A stretch of DNA of 64,000 nt from Poronia punctata (taxonomy: Eukaryota; Ascomycota; Sordariomycetes; Xylariales; Xylariaceae): positions 124,001 to 188,000 of the forward strand of contig MU401458.1 of assembly GCA_022579005.1 (NCBI GenBank), written 5' to 3'. The notes under the pieces were generated by a model. The model saw only the letters and a list, made by a program, of their open reading frames with translations. It searched no databases and was not told the DNA's origin. A program made the translations under genes and the position numbers. Below are positions 21,555-32,079 of this stretch, in pieces; the stretch's first letter is position 1; each line of letters begins with the position of its first letter.

Positions 21555-23291
21555 ATGGACGTCCATTTGTTGGTTTACGACCTTTCCAACGGGTTGGCTC
21601 GACAAATGTCCATGGGCTTTCTCGGGTTTCAACTAGACGCTATCTATCACACGTCCATTGAACTAGAGGGTTTGGAATATGTTTACGATAGTGGTATCAA
21701 TGTTATTCAGCCGGGCAGTTCTCACCTGGGCCGGCCTCTGGAGCGCATATACCTTGGCAAGACCGAGTTGCCACTCGAGGTCATTCTGGAGTATCTGGAC
21801 TCGATGAGAGAGATTTACACGCCACAGGCCTACGACCTGTTCCGCCATAACTGTAACAACTTCAGCAACGACTTCTCAACATTCATGCTCGGGAAGGGCA
21901 TTCCAGATCATATCGCCAACATGCCCCAGGCAGTTCTCGACTCCCCTTTCGGCAGGATGCTTCAACCCCAACTGACGCAGATGGTAGAGCAAAGAAAGGC
22001 ACAACGAGGCGGTCTTCTCGGTATTCAGAATGGCCAAGGGCACACCAACGGGGTTTCGACAGCTTCTTCAACAACAACCGTTGCTGAAGTGTCGAGCCTA
22101 CAAGCACTCGACGCCGCTCTTCGGAAAGCCGCCGATAAGTCGGCTATAATATTCTTCACTTCTGCTACATGTCCGCCTTGCAAGGTTCTTTACCCTTTAT
22201 ACAATGAACTTGCTGCTCAACATGGGCAGAATGTGACTTTGATCAAGGTAGACACTTCACAAGCATACGAAGTTGGAGCCAAGTATGACATTGCCGCCAC
22301 ACCCACATTCGTCACCTTCGTCCACGGCAAAGAGCAAGAGAGATGGGCTGGAGCGGATGCTGCGCGGTTGAGAGGAACGGTGGAATTGCTTGCTCAGATG
22401 GCTTCCGGACCTTCTCATCCACACCGTCTTCTTCATGTACCGCATTTATCCAACCCGGACGCAAAGCCTGTCTTATTCACCAAGGTGCCACCCCTCCAGA
22501 AGCTCTTGTCCAAGCTGGGACCTGGCGCAAACGACGCTGCAGTTCAGGGATTGAAAGGGTTCATAGAAGCGAGGTCTACCGATGGACCTGCAATGGCCAC
22601 ACTACCCAATCTGCCCCAGTTCTCCGACTTCCTGACCAAGGCATGTACAGAACTGCCCCGCGGGCTTCTCTTCACTGTCGTGGACCTGTTCAGATGTGGG
22701 CTCATCGACCCCCGCCTGAGTGGGTATTTTGCCGAGGAGGATAAGCACAAGACCGTCATTAAAGTATTGGAATCCGTAAATGCAGGATCAGACTGTCCCT
22801 ACGCACTACGCTTAGTCACGTTACAGATGGCCTGCAATCTATTTTCAAGTCCCCTATTCCCGGATCAGATTCTCTCCCAGGCTACGTTGCGTACTGCGAT
22901 AACTCAACTCATATCTACCAGCTTCCTCGACGATAGTCACAACAACGTCCGCGTTGCCGCGGCCTCTTTGCTGTATAACGTGGCACTAGCCAACAGTGAA
23001 CACAGACGACAGTCGAGAGAACTGATTCCCGAAGAAGACCAGGTAGAACTAGCAGCTTCAGTACTCGAGGCCATCTCCCAGGAAGAATCTTCGAGCGAAG
23101 CCCTGCAGGGGATGTTATTGGCACTAGGATATCTATCGTATTGCATGCCGGTGGAAGGGGAGCTAATAGATCTACTGAGAACAATGGATGCGCAAGGAAC
23201 CCTCCTTGCCAAGAAGAAGAACTTTCCCAAGGAACCTCTCCTCGTTGAGATCGGTAATGAGTTGTTAGGAAAGGGTCTGGCGAGAAGATAG
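21555..23291 (+). CDS. PPPDE peptidase-thioredoxin-PUL fusion protein
   Basis: This single-exon gene encodes 578 aa with three domains. Residues 1-150 form a PPPDE (DeSI-type) thiol isopeptidase: catalytic His32 in AIYHTSIE and Cys100 in FRHNCNNFSNDF. A low-complexity linker (155-182) leads to a thioredoxin domain (about 183-285) with redox motif ATCPPCK (Cys206 and Cys209), KVDTSQ and the cis-Pro segment AATPTFVTF. Residues 298-578 are an alpha-helical PUL domain like those in Doa1/PLAA that bind Cdc48/p97. DeSI proteins remove SUMO or ubiquitin, so a redox-linked deconjugating enzyme working with Cdc48 is plausible. The arrangement is found in other fungi as far as I recall. Substrate is unknown; the domain calls are firm. 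Confidence 0.9.
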   Translation: MDVHLLVYDLSNGLARQMSMGFLGFQLDAIYHTSIELEGLEYVYDSGINVIQPGSSHLGRPLERIYLGKTELPLEVILEYLDSMREIYTPQAYDLFRHNCNNFSNDFSTFMLGKGIPDHIANMPQAVLDSPFGRMLQPQLTQMVEQRKAQRGGLLGIQNGQGHTNGVSTASSTTTVAEVSSLQALDAALRKAADKSAIIFFTSATCPPCKVLYPLYNELAAQHGQNVTLIKVDTSQAYEVGAKYDIAATPTFVTFVHGKEQERWAGADAARLRGTVELLAQMASGPSHPHRLLHVPHLSNPDAKPVLFTKVPPLQKLLSKLGPGANDAAVQGLKGFIEARSTDGPAMATLPNLPQFSDFLTKACTELPRGLLFTVVDLFRCGLIDPRLSGYFAEEDKHKTVIKVLESVNAGSDCPYALRLVTLQMACNLFSSPLFPDQILSQATLRTAITQLISTSFLDDSHNNVRVAAASLLYNVALANSEHRRQSRELIPEEDQVELAASVLEAISQEESSSEALQGMLLALGYLSYCMPVEGELIDLLRTMDAQGTLLAKKKNFPKEPLLVEIGNELLGKGLARR

Positions 23292-26009
23292 TCGATACAT
23301 CAAATATAATAGACCGGTGATAAATGGCTGGGCATTTGAGGCTCGCGTCGGCGTACATGGATGGGCTGTTACAGCGTTTGGAAATATGTATCAGACTTTA
23401 AGCTTGAAGCTTGCCTGTACCGGTAGCACCACGAAACTATATGTGCACGTACCGTCTTCTTCTTGTCTGCTGCCTGTTACTATGTGGATGACTCATACCG
23501 CGGCTTGCTTATTGCCTGGCTAGCATGCAGAGCCCCTTCCTAACTACTACGAAACTGTCTAATGAGGTGCTACATACGGATATGCAAAGCTAAGTAAGTA
23601 TATAAGTCGGTAATAGAGGAAAGACTTTCAGCAAAGTAGCTGAACACAAACATATTCGGGTATTCTCTCTGGCTCGGCCGGGGCTTTGCTTTTTTAAATC
23701 TTTTGACTGCTTGTTTAGTAATACCATTCTGGGAGCACATGTGTCCAAAACCTGGCTTGTTTGTCTTTTCTCCTTTTTTCTTTGTTTTTTTAAGATGCAT
23801 GTCGACCTCCCTTACCCCCCTTTTGCTCCTTTAAGATGCGTGTCGACTAACTTTTCAAACCATACAGAGACTTTGACTTGGAATTGTTATCCAAGGCAGG
23901 TAAGTACTTATATAACGTAGTATAGTAAAGGGGTCAGACAGTGGAGACTAGAGTAGCTGGTTCTAAACTACGAGTACTATATAGGTCGCATGGCCGAACC
24001 CTCCGACTTACATTTGATCAGAGTTTTGCTTATAAGGGCATCAGTTCGAGCGCGATTAGCTGTCCTTCCTGTTTCTTTCTTTTTGTTCTTTCCTGCTTAC
24101 CGTCCGACTTACATTGTTCGAAGTTTTGCTTATGAGGGCATTAGTTAGAGCGCGATGGATGGCTGTTCTTTCTGTTTCTTTCTTTTTGTTCTGTTCTGCT
24201 TGCTCCCGAGGACATGCATATATATATATATATATTTAAACGTCTTAGACGCTGGTCTCTACCTACCTACCAGCTTGATATCAACCCGAGGACCCCCATA
24301 CTTTATGGTAGCTGTTCGTTTCCCCTATTTAGCAGGTGAGCAAGCAGCATATCTGCGATTGACCGCAAGCGCAGAACTCTAAACAAACTCTCTCCCGTCA
24401 AGTAAACCATTTTAATAAGCCCCATTAGCCCGCAAGTCGGGTCATGTAACCACAAGACAAGGGGAGTAGTTTCTTCAACCTAGTCGAAGCTAATAACCGA
24501 AATACAATATCGCAGGGCCGAACTTGAGGGGTGTACGCAGACGCCTGTATACCTGATCTGGCAGGGGAGATAATGCTCCTATATCAGTTTGACATTGTAA
24601 AGTAATCGATCTTTGATATATCCAATGTTCAAATCAAGAGGTGAACAGAAGACACGTGAAAGGGAATACCTAGGCCAACTTGATATAACCTAGCAGTTTG
24701 CACCAAGCCGTGTGAGAATGCCACGCGCTTGGAATTACCGTCGGTATTATCCGCATAACATAGGCAAGGGGGGACATCGTTCGAGAGGGTGACAGGTGTT
24801 TATCACTAACACCAATTCAGCATTCTGAGAACTAGGATGGCTGTTCCACGCCACTGTCGAGTTGGTTAGAAACCTCGTGTTTGCGGATATCTTGTCGCTC
24901 ACACGACGGAACCAATAGATAATGAAGAAACTCAGGGCAGGTATTCAATATTCCTATCCGGTCTGTTCCTGGTAGGGTGTAGCTAACCTGAGCTGTACGG
25001 ACATGATAACCGTCGCGGAAGCAGGTCAGGGCAAGATTGGGCGCTGCGCGTACTTGATGCCGCGGTGGTATCTGTGATCTGGACTGTATTCTTTGGGCGA
25101 CCGAGATGGAGAAACGGTTTACTCTATCTCAGTCTTGTAAGTTCAGATTGGCTTCCTTAGCAACTGTTGTCCCCTTGATCGATAATCGTATGGTCTTCCT
25201 ATGTGACAAATCAGGATGCCAGTTATTGCATTTACTATTACGAGTAGTTATTAATTTATAATATTCTTACCAGATTTTTAAGTGTTTACGACTTGGAGTT
25301 TATGCAACAGAGGCGAGGTCGTGTCTTTACGTGTATATGAGAAGTTCATGTAATGTCATTCATTTCATTAGTGCCTGCGCACGAAGAACTGTACTCCTTC
25401 CTACTTGTACTTGAAGTTTACGTCACAGTACATCAGGAACGCACGTACTGTAGAACCTTGACAAGTTCCAGGCTCACTGGCCGCGTTAGCTCCTTCTCAA
25501 CTCTCCACTTTGTGACGAGGTAGCCTTTCTAGCGCTGGCCATGCTGACGAGTAGATGCTCATGTCCGCTGAGAATTCTAGCCAACACCCCTGCTACCCGC
25601 CAGTAGAATTGCCCCTGGTCTGTCAACTCGGCCCTTGTACCTCCCGCCGTTATGCCACTGCGCATGATGTTTGACACTAAATAAGATTTTTTAGATTGAC
25701 ATTAGGTAGTTAATCTCTACAGGTGTGCTTAATTGATTAAAGTTGTCTCCTATTCACCCCCCTATCAGCTCCCATTATCGACTTTGACACAACACTCGTT
25801 TTATCTTTGCCCATCCATACTTATCAGCTCGACTGCTGTTGAGTGAGTACAGTTACAGCATTTGCTACTTACCTTGTCGGGCTTCGTTGTTCTGTGGTAT
25901 ACCAGCTAGCAATTCGAGTCGGGTTGCTGGGCGCATCTATTGTCTTGTGGCATCGTACGCTTCTGCTTTTTCCCCGGTTTTCGTGGGGATGCTCCATGGT
26001 TAAAAGGTT
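23292..26009. other. Intergenic, 2.7 kb with local duplications
   Basis: No gene is supported. It contains the duplications at 23789-23847 and 24003-24202, an (AT)n run at 24218-24235, and then unstructured AT-rich DNA. A 59-codon ATG frame on the minus strand (25486-25665) has protein-like composition but no family match. Confidence 0.45.
24003..24202. repeat. Diverged 101-bp tandem duplication
   Basis: Unit 1 begins CCGACTTACATT at 24003 and unit 2 begins CCGACTTACATT at 24104. The units share GTTTTGCTTAT.AGGGCAT.AGTT, AGCGCGAT and CTGTTTCTTTCTTTTTGTTCT blocks, separated by substitutions and small indels. A further 18-mer, TTTAAGATGC(A/G)TGTCGAC, is duplicated just upstream at 23789 and 23830. 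Confidence 0.8.
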
Positions 26010-27791
26010 ATGAGGAGAACATCCGTTTCTTTGCCTACGAGACAAGGCCGGCGAGACCTTCACGAGAAAGCCGACCGGTACCAAGCCGGTCACAAAGAAC
26101 CATCCGTCCTGGAGAAACTACAAAACGCCGGCATGAATCCGGCCCAGAAATCGCGGTGGCTAAAGACCACTGCGATTATCGCTTTTATTCTCTTGATATT
26201 CTATTACTTTTCTGGCCAGGGAACAGATTATTACCAAGGAGGTGCGTCCTTCCTGATCATCTACCAAAGCGCAGACGCTTGCAAAGAAAGGCCATCGCTA
26301 ACAGCTTCTCCCCTGCACTCTAGTATCCAGAACAGGAGGCCAAACAGCGACGGATTCCTCCTACGGCACCGATAAATGCACCAAGTCCTACTCCCGAGAT
26401 AAGCCGCTCGTCCAATATGTCCTTATGGTTGATGCTGGTAGCACCGGATCTCGCATCCACGTGTACAAGTTCAACAATTGCGGGCCCACCCCTGAGCTCG
26501 AATCGGAGGAGTTTGAGAAGACAGAAACAAGCGTCGGCGGCTTGAGCAAGTATAAGGATGACCCTGTTGCCGCCGCAAAGACCTTGGATCCTCTCCTCGC
26601 CGTGGCCATGAAGAATGTGCCTGATAAGCTGAAAGGATGCACGCCCATCGCCGTCAAGGCCACCGCTGGTCTGCGCATGATTGGAGCGGAAGCAGCCGAC
26701 AAGATCCTCAAAACCGTTCGCGAGCATTTGGAGAAGGATTATCCATTCCCTGTTGTCTCGGAAGAGGAGGATGGTGTTGCGATTATGGACGGCTCAGATG
26801 AGGGTGTCTACGCCTGGATCACGACCAACTACCTGCTAGGCAAGATCGGCGGACCAGACGAGAGCCCGACTGCTGCTGTCTTTGATCTCGGTGGTGGATC
26901 GACACAGATCGTTTTTGAGCCGACGTTCCCCAAACTCGCTTCTGGTGGCATGCCCGAGAAGATGGCTGAAGGCGATCACAAGTATGACTTGGCCTTCGGT
27001 GGGCGACACTTCCAGCTTTACCAGCATTCGCATCTTGGATATGGTCTTATGGCCGCCCGCAACTCAATTCACCTAGCTCTCCTGAATGATATCTTTGCCA
27101 AGGAGAAGAGTCTCGACTTCTTGAAGAAGCCGATTCTGAATCACCCCTGCATCAATGCGGGCCAGACCGACGTCGTCAAGGTGAACCTTGGCGACAATAG
27201 TCCCCTGGGCAAAGGCGACATCGAATTAAATATGACAGGACCAGCTATCCCGGCTCCTGCTCAATGCCGCGCCCTTGCTGAGCGTATCCTGGTCAAGGAT
27301 GCGGACTGCAAACTGGCCCCATGCTCTTTCAACGGTGTTCACCAACCTTCGCTAGCTAAGACCTTTGCGCGGGAAGACGTGTACATCTTCTCGTATTTCT
27401 ACGACCGCACCAAGCCTCTGGGCATGCCAGACTCTTTTACTCTGCGGGAGCTTCACGACCTCACGAATACCGTTTGTGGTGGCGAGAAGTCGTGGGACCT
27501 GTTCAGCCACCTTCCCGAGGCTCTTGACGAGCTTAAAGGACGTGGCGAGTACTGCTTGGACCTCAACTTCATGGCCAGCTTACTTCACACTGGCTATGAG
27601 ATGCCCATCGACCGTGAAGTCAAGGTGGCAAAGAAGATTAAGGGCAACGAATTGGGCTGGTGCCTAGGTGCTAGGTGAGTTCTAGTGTATTCCACACTGT
27701 ATAAAATATCATTGCTAACGGTTCACTTTCAAGCTTGCCTCTGTTGGCCCAGAACTCGGGTTGGACCTGTAAGGTCAACCAGGTCTACTAA
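26010..27791 (+). CDS. GDA1: Golgi guanosine-diphosphatase (apyrase/GDA1-CD39)
   Basis: Three exons (26010-26241, 26324-27674, 27734-27791) encode 546 aa; both introns are canonical (GTGCGT...TCTAG with CTAAC; GTGAGT...TTTCAAG). It is a type II membrane protein: a basic cytosolic N-terminus, a membrane anchor at about 53-67 (TTAIIAFILLIFYYF), then a lumenal catalytic domain. Apyrase conserved regions are visible in order: VDAGSTGSRIHVYKF, IAVKATAGLRMIG, SEEEDGVAIMDGSDEGVYAW and VFDLGGGSTQIVFEP. Several Cys residues suggest lumenal disulfides. GDA1 hydrolyses GDP to GMP in the Golgi so that GMP can leave in exchange for GDP-mannose, sustaining glycosylation. Exon 3 supplies the final 19 residues. 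Length agrees with fungal GDPases. Confidence 0.95.
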
Positions 27792-28379
27792 AGTAATGCT
27801 TACATCTGGCGCTGGTCCCCATAATGAACCCGACAGGACGATTGGGCGGGTTAGCGAGGGACACCATAGACTACTACTACATTTATTTGTATGCGACGTA
27901 ATGACGAGGCGAAAACGCAAGAGGGACGTTACCACTACCACTACCACTATTACTAGGCCTGGGGAACGGGAATTATTCTTTGGGCTTGTGACCCTGAAGA
28001 GGTCTGGCGTTTTGCGGAATGAACACTCATGTAGGATTATTCAAGAGATTAATACGGCTTGACATGATTATGCCGTTGTCCCGTTTCTCCTCCTTTCGGG
28101 TTATTAGGACCACTATATGGGACAGCTCTTACGGGAAGAATACAATCAGCAAGCCCCCTTTACGGACCCGTCTCTATGAATTGGCTGAAATAATATTTTT
28201 TTTCATGTTATTATCTATGTTTTCTGGGTAGTTTGTCCCGTTGTGATTGCCTTTCTCTTCAATCAATAAGTATTATATATACCGCATAGTAACACTCCGC
28301 CGATAGAGGCTATTCTACAAAGATATGTTAAGCCATACGTTTAGTCATGGAATTCAGTCATGCAACTACTGAAGATAGC
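27792..28379. other. Convergent intergenic region
   Basis: 3' flanks of GDA1 and the MoxR-like gene. A short ACCACT repeat (27931-27948) is present; otherwise nothing is seen. Confidence 0.45.
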
Positions 28380-29534
28380 TCATAGCGGCACATCAACCAT
28401 TCCCAAAACCTCCTCGACCACATCCTCAGCTTGCACGCCCTCAAGGAGCATCTTTACAGCAGCCAGGTCGCTGCCCCACTGCGTACTGCGCTCGCGGCTA
28501 GGATCGACAATAACAATCCGATGCGCGTAAATCTTGCGCGCAGCAAGTTGGACAAGCTCAGGCGTGACGAACTCGAGACCATGTAACGCGGCGAGGGAAC
28601 GCACGAGAGTGCGGAAATGCGTCGTCGCCGCAGGCTGGACGCTACCCGGTGTCACGGCCCGGTGCATGCGGAGAAAGGCGATGATGTTCATTATATAGCG
28701 GTCTACTTCGACATCGACGTCTGTCTTTTGCAGGGCGAGGGTTGAAAGTGTGGATATTTCCGTTTCCGTAAACATTTTATCGTCTTGTTTCCGGTCTGTG
28801 CCGGCCGGGCTTCGAATAACGCTACCCTCCCCTTCCCCTTCCGCTTCCGCGAACCCACCATCGTAGGGATCATGCCAATGCGAGATATAAAAGTGATCGT
28901 TTAAATGTTTCGTTAACCGTGCCTGGCCAGCGCTCTCGGCGCCCAAGACTGCGGCGAAGAGGAATTGTTTCGGACAAGCTTGGACGGTTGTGCGCGTGAA
29001 TATGCGTCTTGTTCGCATCAGTTCTAGACATTGGATCTGTACTGTCTTTGGGGCGCGGTCGAGATCTCTTGCTAGTACCACGTTGGCGATCTGTTGTTGT
29101 TGTTGTTGTTGTTGTTGTTGATGATGCTGGGGTGTGCCGATTGATGGCGAGGATGAGACGTTGTGGTGATTAGGCGAAGGCGAGAGCGAGGGCTGCTTTG
29201 ACCGTTGTTGTGTGCTCGTACCGACATCTCGACTAAAGTACGAGTACGACTGTTCCGTAATACCTCTCTGTGGCTGCTGCTGCTGCTGCTGCGATTGCGG
29301 AAGTTGAATCGCGGTGACGAAATCGTTGAGTGTCGTCTCGGGTGTGCAGACCACAATGGCGCATGTCAGACCGAAAGACCGTCGGGCGATGAGCTCGAGC
29401 TCGGCGGTTAGGTCGTCGAGATACTCGGCGTCGGTACTGATGATGCAGTGTTCGCGGTTGATTAGGCAGAGCAATGCTGCTAGGCCGAGGTCTCCTAGCA
29501 CCCGCACCTTGTGTACGAGATACTCATCCGCCAT
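28380..29534 (-). CDS. MoxR/Mg-chelatase-like AAA protein, polyQ-containing
   Basis: This single-exon gene encodes 384 aa. The N-terminal part (VRVLGDLGLAALLCLINREHCIIST) aligns by eye with the start of MoxR/Mg-chelatase-type AAA+ ATPases but lacks a recognisable Walker A GxxxxGK. Two Gln tracts (near 100-107 and 140-150) flank a Ser/Pro-rich insert. VVLARDLDRAPKTVQIQCLELM resembles the Walker B/sensor region, and the C-terminal half (EVDRYIMNIIAFLRMHRAV through LVQLAARKIYAHRIVIVDP) matches the helical lid of Mg-chelatase subunits. Fungi do not make chlorophyll, so the role is not metal insertion into porphyrin for photosynthesis; it is unknown. The second Gln tract is encoded by a nearly pure CAA repeat at 29092-29120. 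Family assignment is moderate. Confidence 0.75.
   Translation of the reverse strand: MADEYLVHKVRVLGDLGLAALLCLINREHCIISTDAEYLDDLTAELELIARRSFGLTCAIVVCTPETTLNDFVTAIQLPQSQQQQQQPQRGITEQSYSYFSRDVGTSTQQRSKQPSLSPSPNHHNVSSSPSIGTPQHHQQQQQQQQQQIANVVLARDLDRAPKTVQIQCLELMRTRRIFTRTTVQACPKQFLFAAVLGAESAGQARLTKHLNDHFYISHWHDPYDGGFAEAEGEGEGSVIRSPAGTDRKQDDKMFTETEISTLSTLALQKTDVDVEVDRYIMNIIAFLRMHRAVTPGSVQPAATTHFRTLVRSLAALHGLEFVTPELVQLAARKIYAHRIVIVDPSRERSTQWGSDLAAVKMLLEGVQAEDVVEEVLGMVDVPL
29092..29120 (-). repeat. In-frame CAA microsatellite
   Basis: An uninterrupted CAA repeat on the coding strand encodes the longer Gln tract of the MoxR-like protein. It is a likely source of length variation between strains. Confidence 0.85.
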
Positions 29535-30159
29535 CTCGGGGCTGTTTTGGTTTTGATGGGTCCATAGACCACATCGCCGTTATTTGTTCGTCCTTTAGGA
29601 GTTCATGTTGGACTTGTAGTGACAAGAAGGTGGAATGTGGAAACTGACAGAGCCTCCACTGGCTAGGCCCTGTCAGCCTGTCATGCCGGTCCGTACTGTA
29701 GGGACTTAAGTAGCCTGCGGGTCTTACTAAAATCGCATGCCGCTTTTAGCATGGAATTTGGCCGTCTCTCTCGCGTAGGTACTCCTAAATGACAAGATAC
29801 CTGAAGGGTGTACATATACCACTATTGACGTTTCTATCCAGTTTATTATATTTTGGAATTTTGTCATATCCCCGTTCTCACTCTATGCAGGCCGAAAATA
29901 TTGAGAACCACCATGGACAGCAATTACTAACATTATGCTCGAGAGTCTAGCCTCGGAAGCGGCAACTACTTGTACATTTGAAATACGAGTAGCTACCGAA
30001 CGCCGTGATATGGCTCCAGCTTCTTGACGTACACGTAGCTATCTTCTACACGAAGTCGGTACTAGGGGCTCCATCAGCTTTAAGTTTAATACAGGTTTAC
30101 AAGCTTCAACCAAGTCTCCCAATCATCACCGCGCTGAATGCTTATTTCCATGATTAACC
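29535..30159. other. Intergenic
   Basis: No gene is supported. This is the upstream region of the MoxR-like gene and 3' flank of the next minus-strand gene. Confidence 0.45.
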
Positions 30160-30914
30160 TCAGGCATTCCAATCATTTTCGCCGCCTGTGCGGCCGCCAC
30201 TAATCCCGATATCTGGTTAGCAAAGTCATACCAAGCAAATGAGAACAGAGCGGTGATATATGAAAGAAATGCTAATCTATTCGGTATAACTTACGTTCCT
30301 GACCAGAAATTCTTGTTGACCTTGTCCGAAGGAGCTGACTCGGCCTTGTCGTGTTTCTTCTCAAAGTCCCGATTATGCTCTTCGACTTCCTGTTTCTGTT
30401 CGTCCGTCAGACCCGACTTTACTCCGGGTACAGATTGGTTGTATATTTTGGGCTGTGGCGCGTTGGGGCCCTGGGGCCCCTTGAGACCCTCACCTCCCTT
30501 CCCGTTGGCGCTACCGCCGTTGCTATTCGGGATCTCGCCGCCCGTGGGACTCTTACCCGTTTCGACAGCTTCTTTGGAGCGGGAGCCTCCTGATTGCGCA
30601 CTGGCTTCCTCGGGGGACTTCTCAGACGAAGCTGCCTTCTTCATGCCTTCCGAAAACTTTCCCTTGGTGGATGCATTCCCCGCGCCCTTTCCTACGTCGG
30701 GGGGCGCGGGACCTGGGTGCTCTGACGATTCTTGAGCTTGTGATGCTCCGCCCTGCTTCTCAGGGGTTTCTGCCTTTGGGTCTCCCTTGCCATCGCCATA
30801 TCCCGAAGCTCCCAGGCGGGACGAGGCAATGAATGTTCGCTGTTGTCTTGGAAGAGCTCGGGTTCGAGTTGCCCGCAAGGCATTGAGCGAACTTCCGAGG
30901 CGTATGGCACCCAT
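30160..30914 (-). CDS. Hypothetical protein with mitochondrial-type leader
   Basis: Two exons (30295-30914 and 30160-30199) encode 219 aa. The apparent stop of exon 1 (TAA) lies inside the donor GTAAGT; splicing to an acceptor after GGGATTAG, with a CTAAC branch point, adds TGGRTGGENDWNA. The N-terminus is Arg/Ser/Ala-rich without acidic residues through about residue 36, as in a mitochondrial presequence (cleavage possible near RTFIASS). The middle is Gly/Ser/Pro/Lys-rich and disordered. The last 60 residues (LTDEQKQEVEEHNRDFEKK, NKNFWSG, then the exon-2 tail) look conserved. I do not recognise a characterised family and propose no function. Confidence 0.7.
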
Positions 30915-32079
30915 GATGAAGTGTATGGTAGATGCTGGTCGAGGGTTACAAAGTGGTGTTTGGGTCGAAGGATATGTCGAAACACTGGACAGTCTATAGC
31001 TTATAGCTGTTCAATTGGTTACAGACCGTCTGGAAATTGTTTGTTTTGTCAAGAATGATGTTATTTAGAAAAAGGCCTGGATAGCTAGGTACCTACCTGT
31101 CTTAAAGCTATGATGATGATGATGACATCATGATGAAACTGGCCTTGTCACCTACTGTGTACCTACTCGTAGGTTTACACGAAATACGTGTAGGCTCTTT
31201 ATCGACCTAACCCAAGTAGTATGTACCTTCTCAATAAACGTGCATTAATTGAACTAATTAGAACCTTGGCCCCTGCCGCTCAAGGCTATGTGTATTTTGG
31301 CGATCCATCATACGTGTAGGTACCGGTGCTCACCAGTTGTGACCGGGTATTTGTTGATAAACTACGAGATGTGTATGTTACCTATGTATTCCCATAACCT
31401 TAGCTTTTTTGCAAAGTCTTGTAATATGATTAGAGTGCCATGTCCCGAGAAATGCCGGAAGGCAGAAAGTAGGTACCTGCAGTAAATCTAACCGTATACG
31501 TAGATCGTATGCAGATAGAGTAAGTTGGTACCTATTGGGGTGTTATTTCACTCCTTCTTTCCACCTTTGTTGTCACGGTTTCCCAACACGGAAGTCTCAC
31601 GCTGTAAATATCAGAAGATAGTGCGGGGCATATGTGGCTTTCCGCTGGGGTGGCAGGTCACCTGGCGTAACCAGCCACTGAGAAATGTACTCGTAGATGG
31701 TCCTCTATTACTGGTCCGGTGATGGGCGCTGTGGCCCTGCGTCAGTGCTCGGCAACAGGAGCTCTTTAATAATAAGGGTGAGCTCATGGTCTCACTTAAG
31801 TTGTAGTTAACCTACCTCGTATCTCGAAGGTCCGACCACCGCTACCTGACCTGCTTATCTACTTGTCAATTGTTTTAGTTCGCCTGACGATATCTATGAT
31901 ACCCTTGAAGCCTTTCCCCTGCCTACTCGAAATAAGGCAATAATTTCTGCCTTCCGATTCAGAACTCTGTTAATATAATACTCGAGTCCGATTAACTCCG
32001 CGACGTTGACACCAGTACCTACCAGGCCCAACCAAACACAGTATCAGCGAATCAAGCTTTCGAGCCTCACTACTCCAGC
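30915..32079. other. Intergenic between divergent genes
   Basis: A 1.2-kb divergent upstream region. It contains a GAT/ATC-rich imperfect repeat (31110-31135) and several TAGGTACC-type words (31085-31098, 31150-31190). No gene is seen. Confidence 0.45.

Noticed and set aside
25486..25665. 59-codon minus-strand frame with helical composition
   Set aside because: Too short and without a family match; only an AG preceded by TTATTT upstream hints at an exon.
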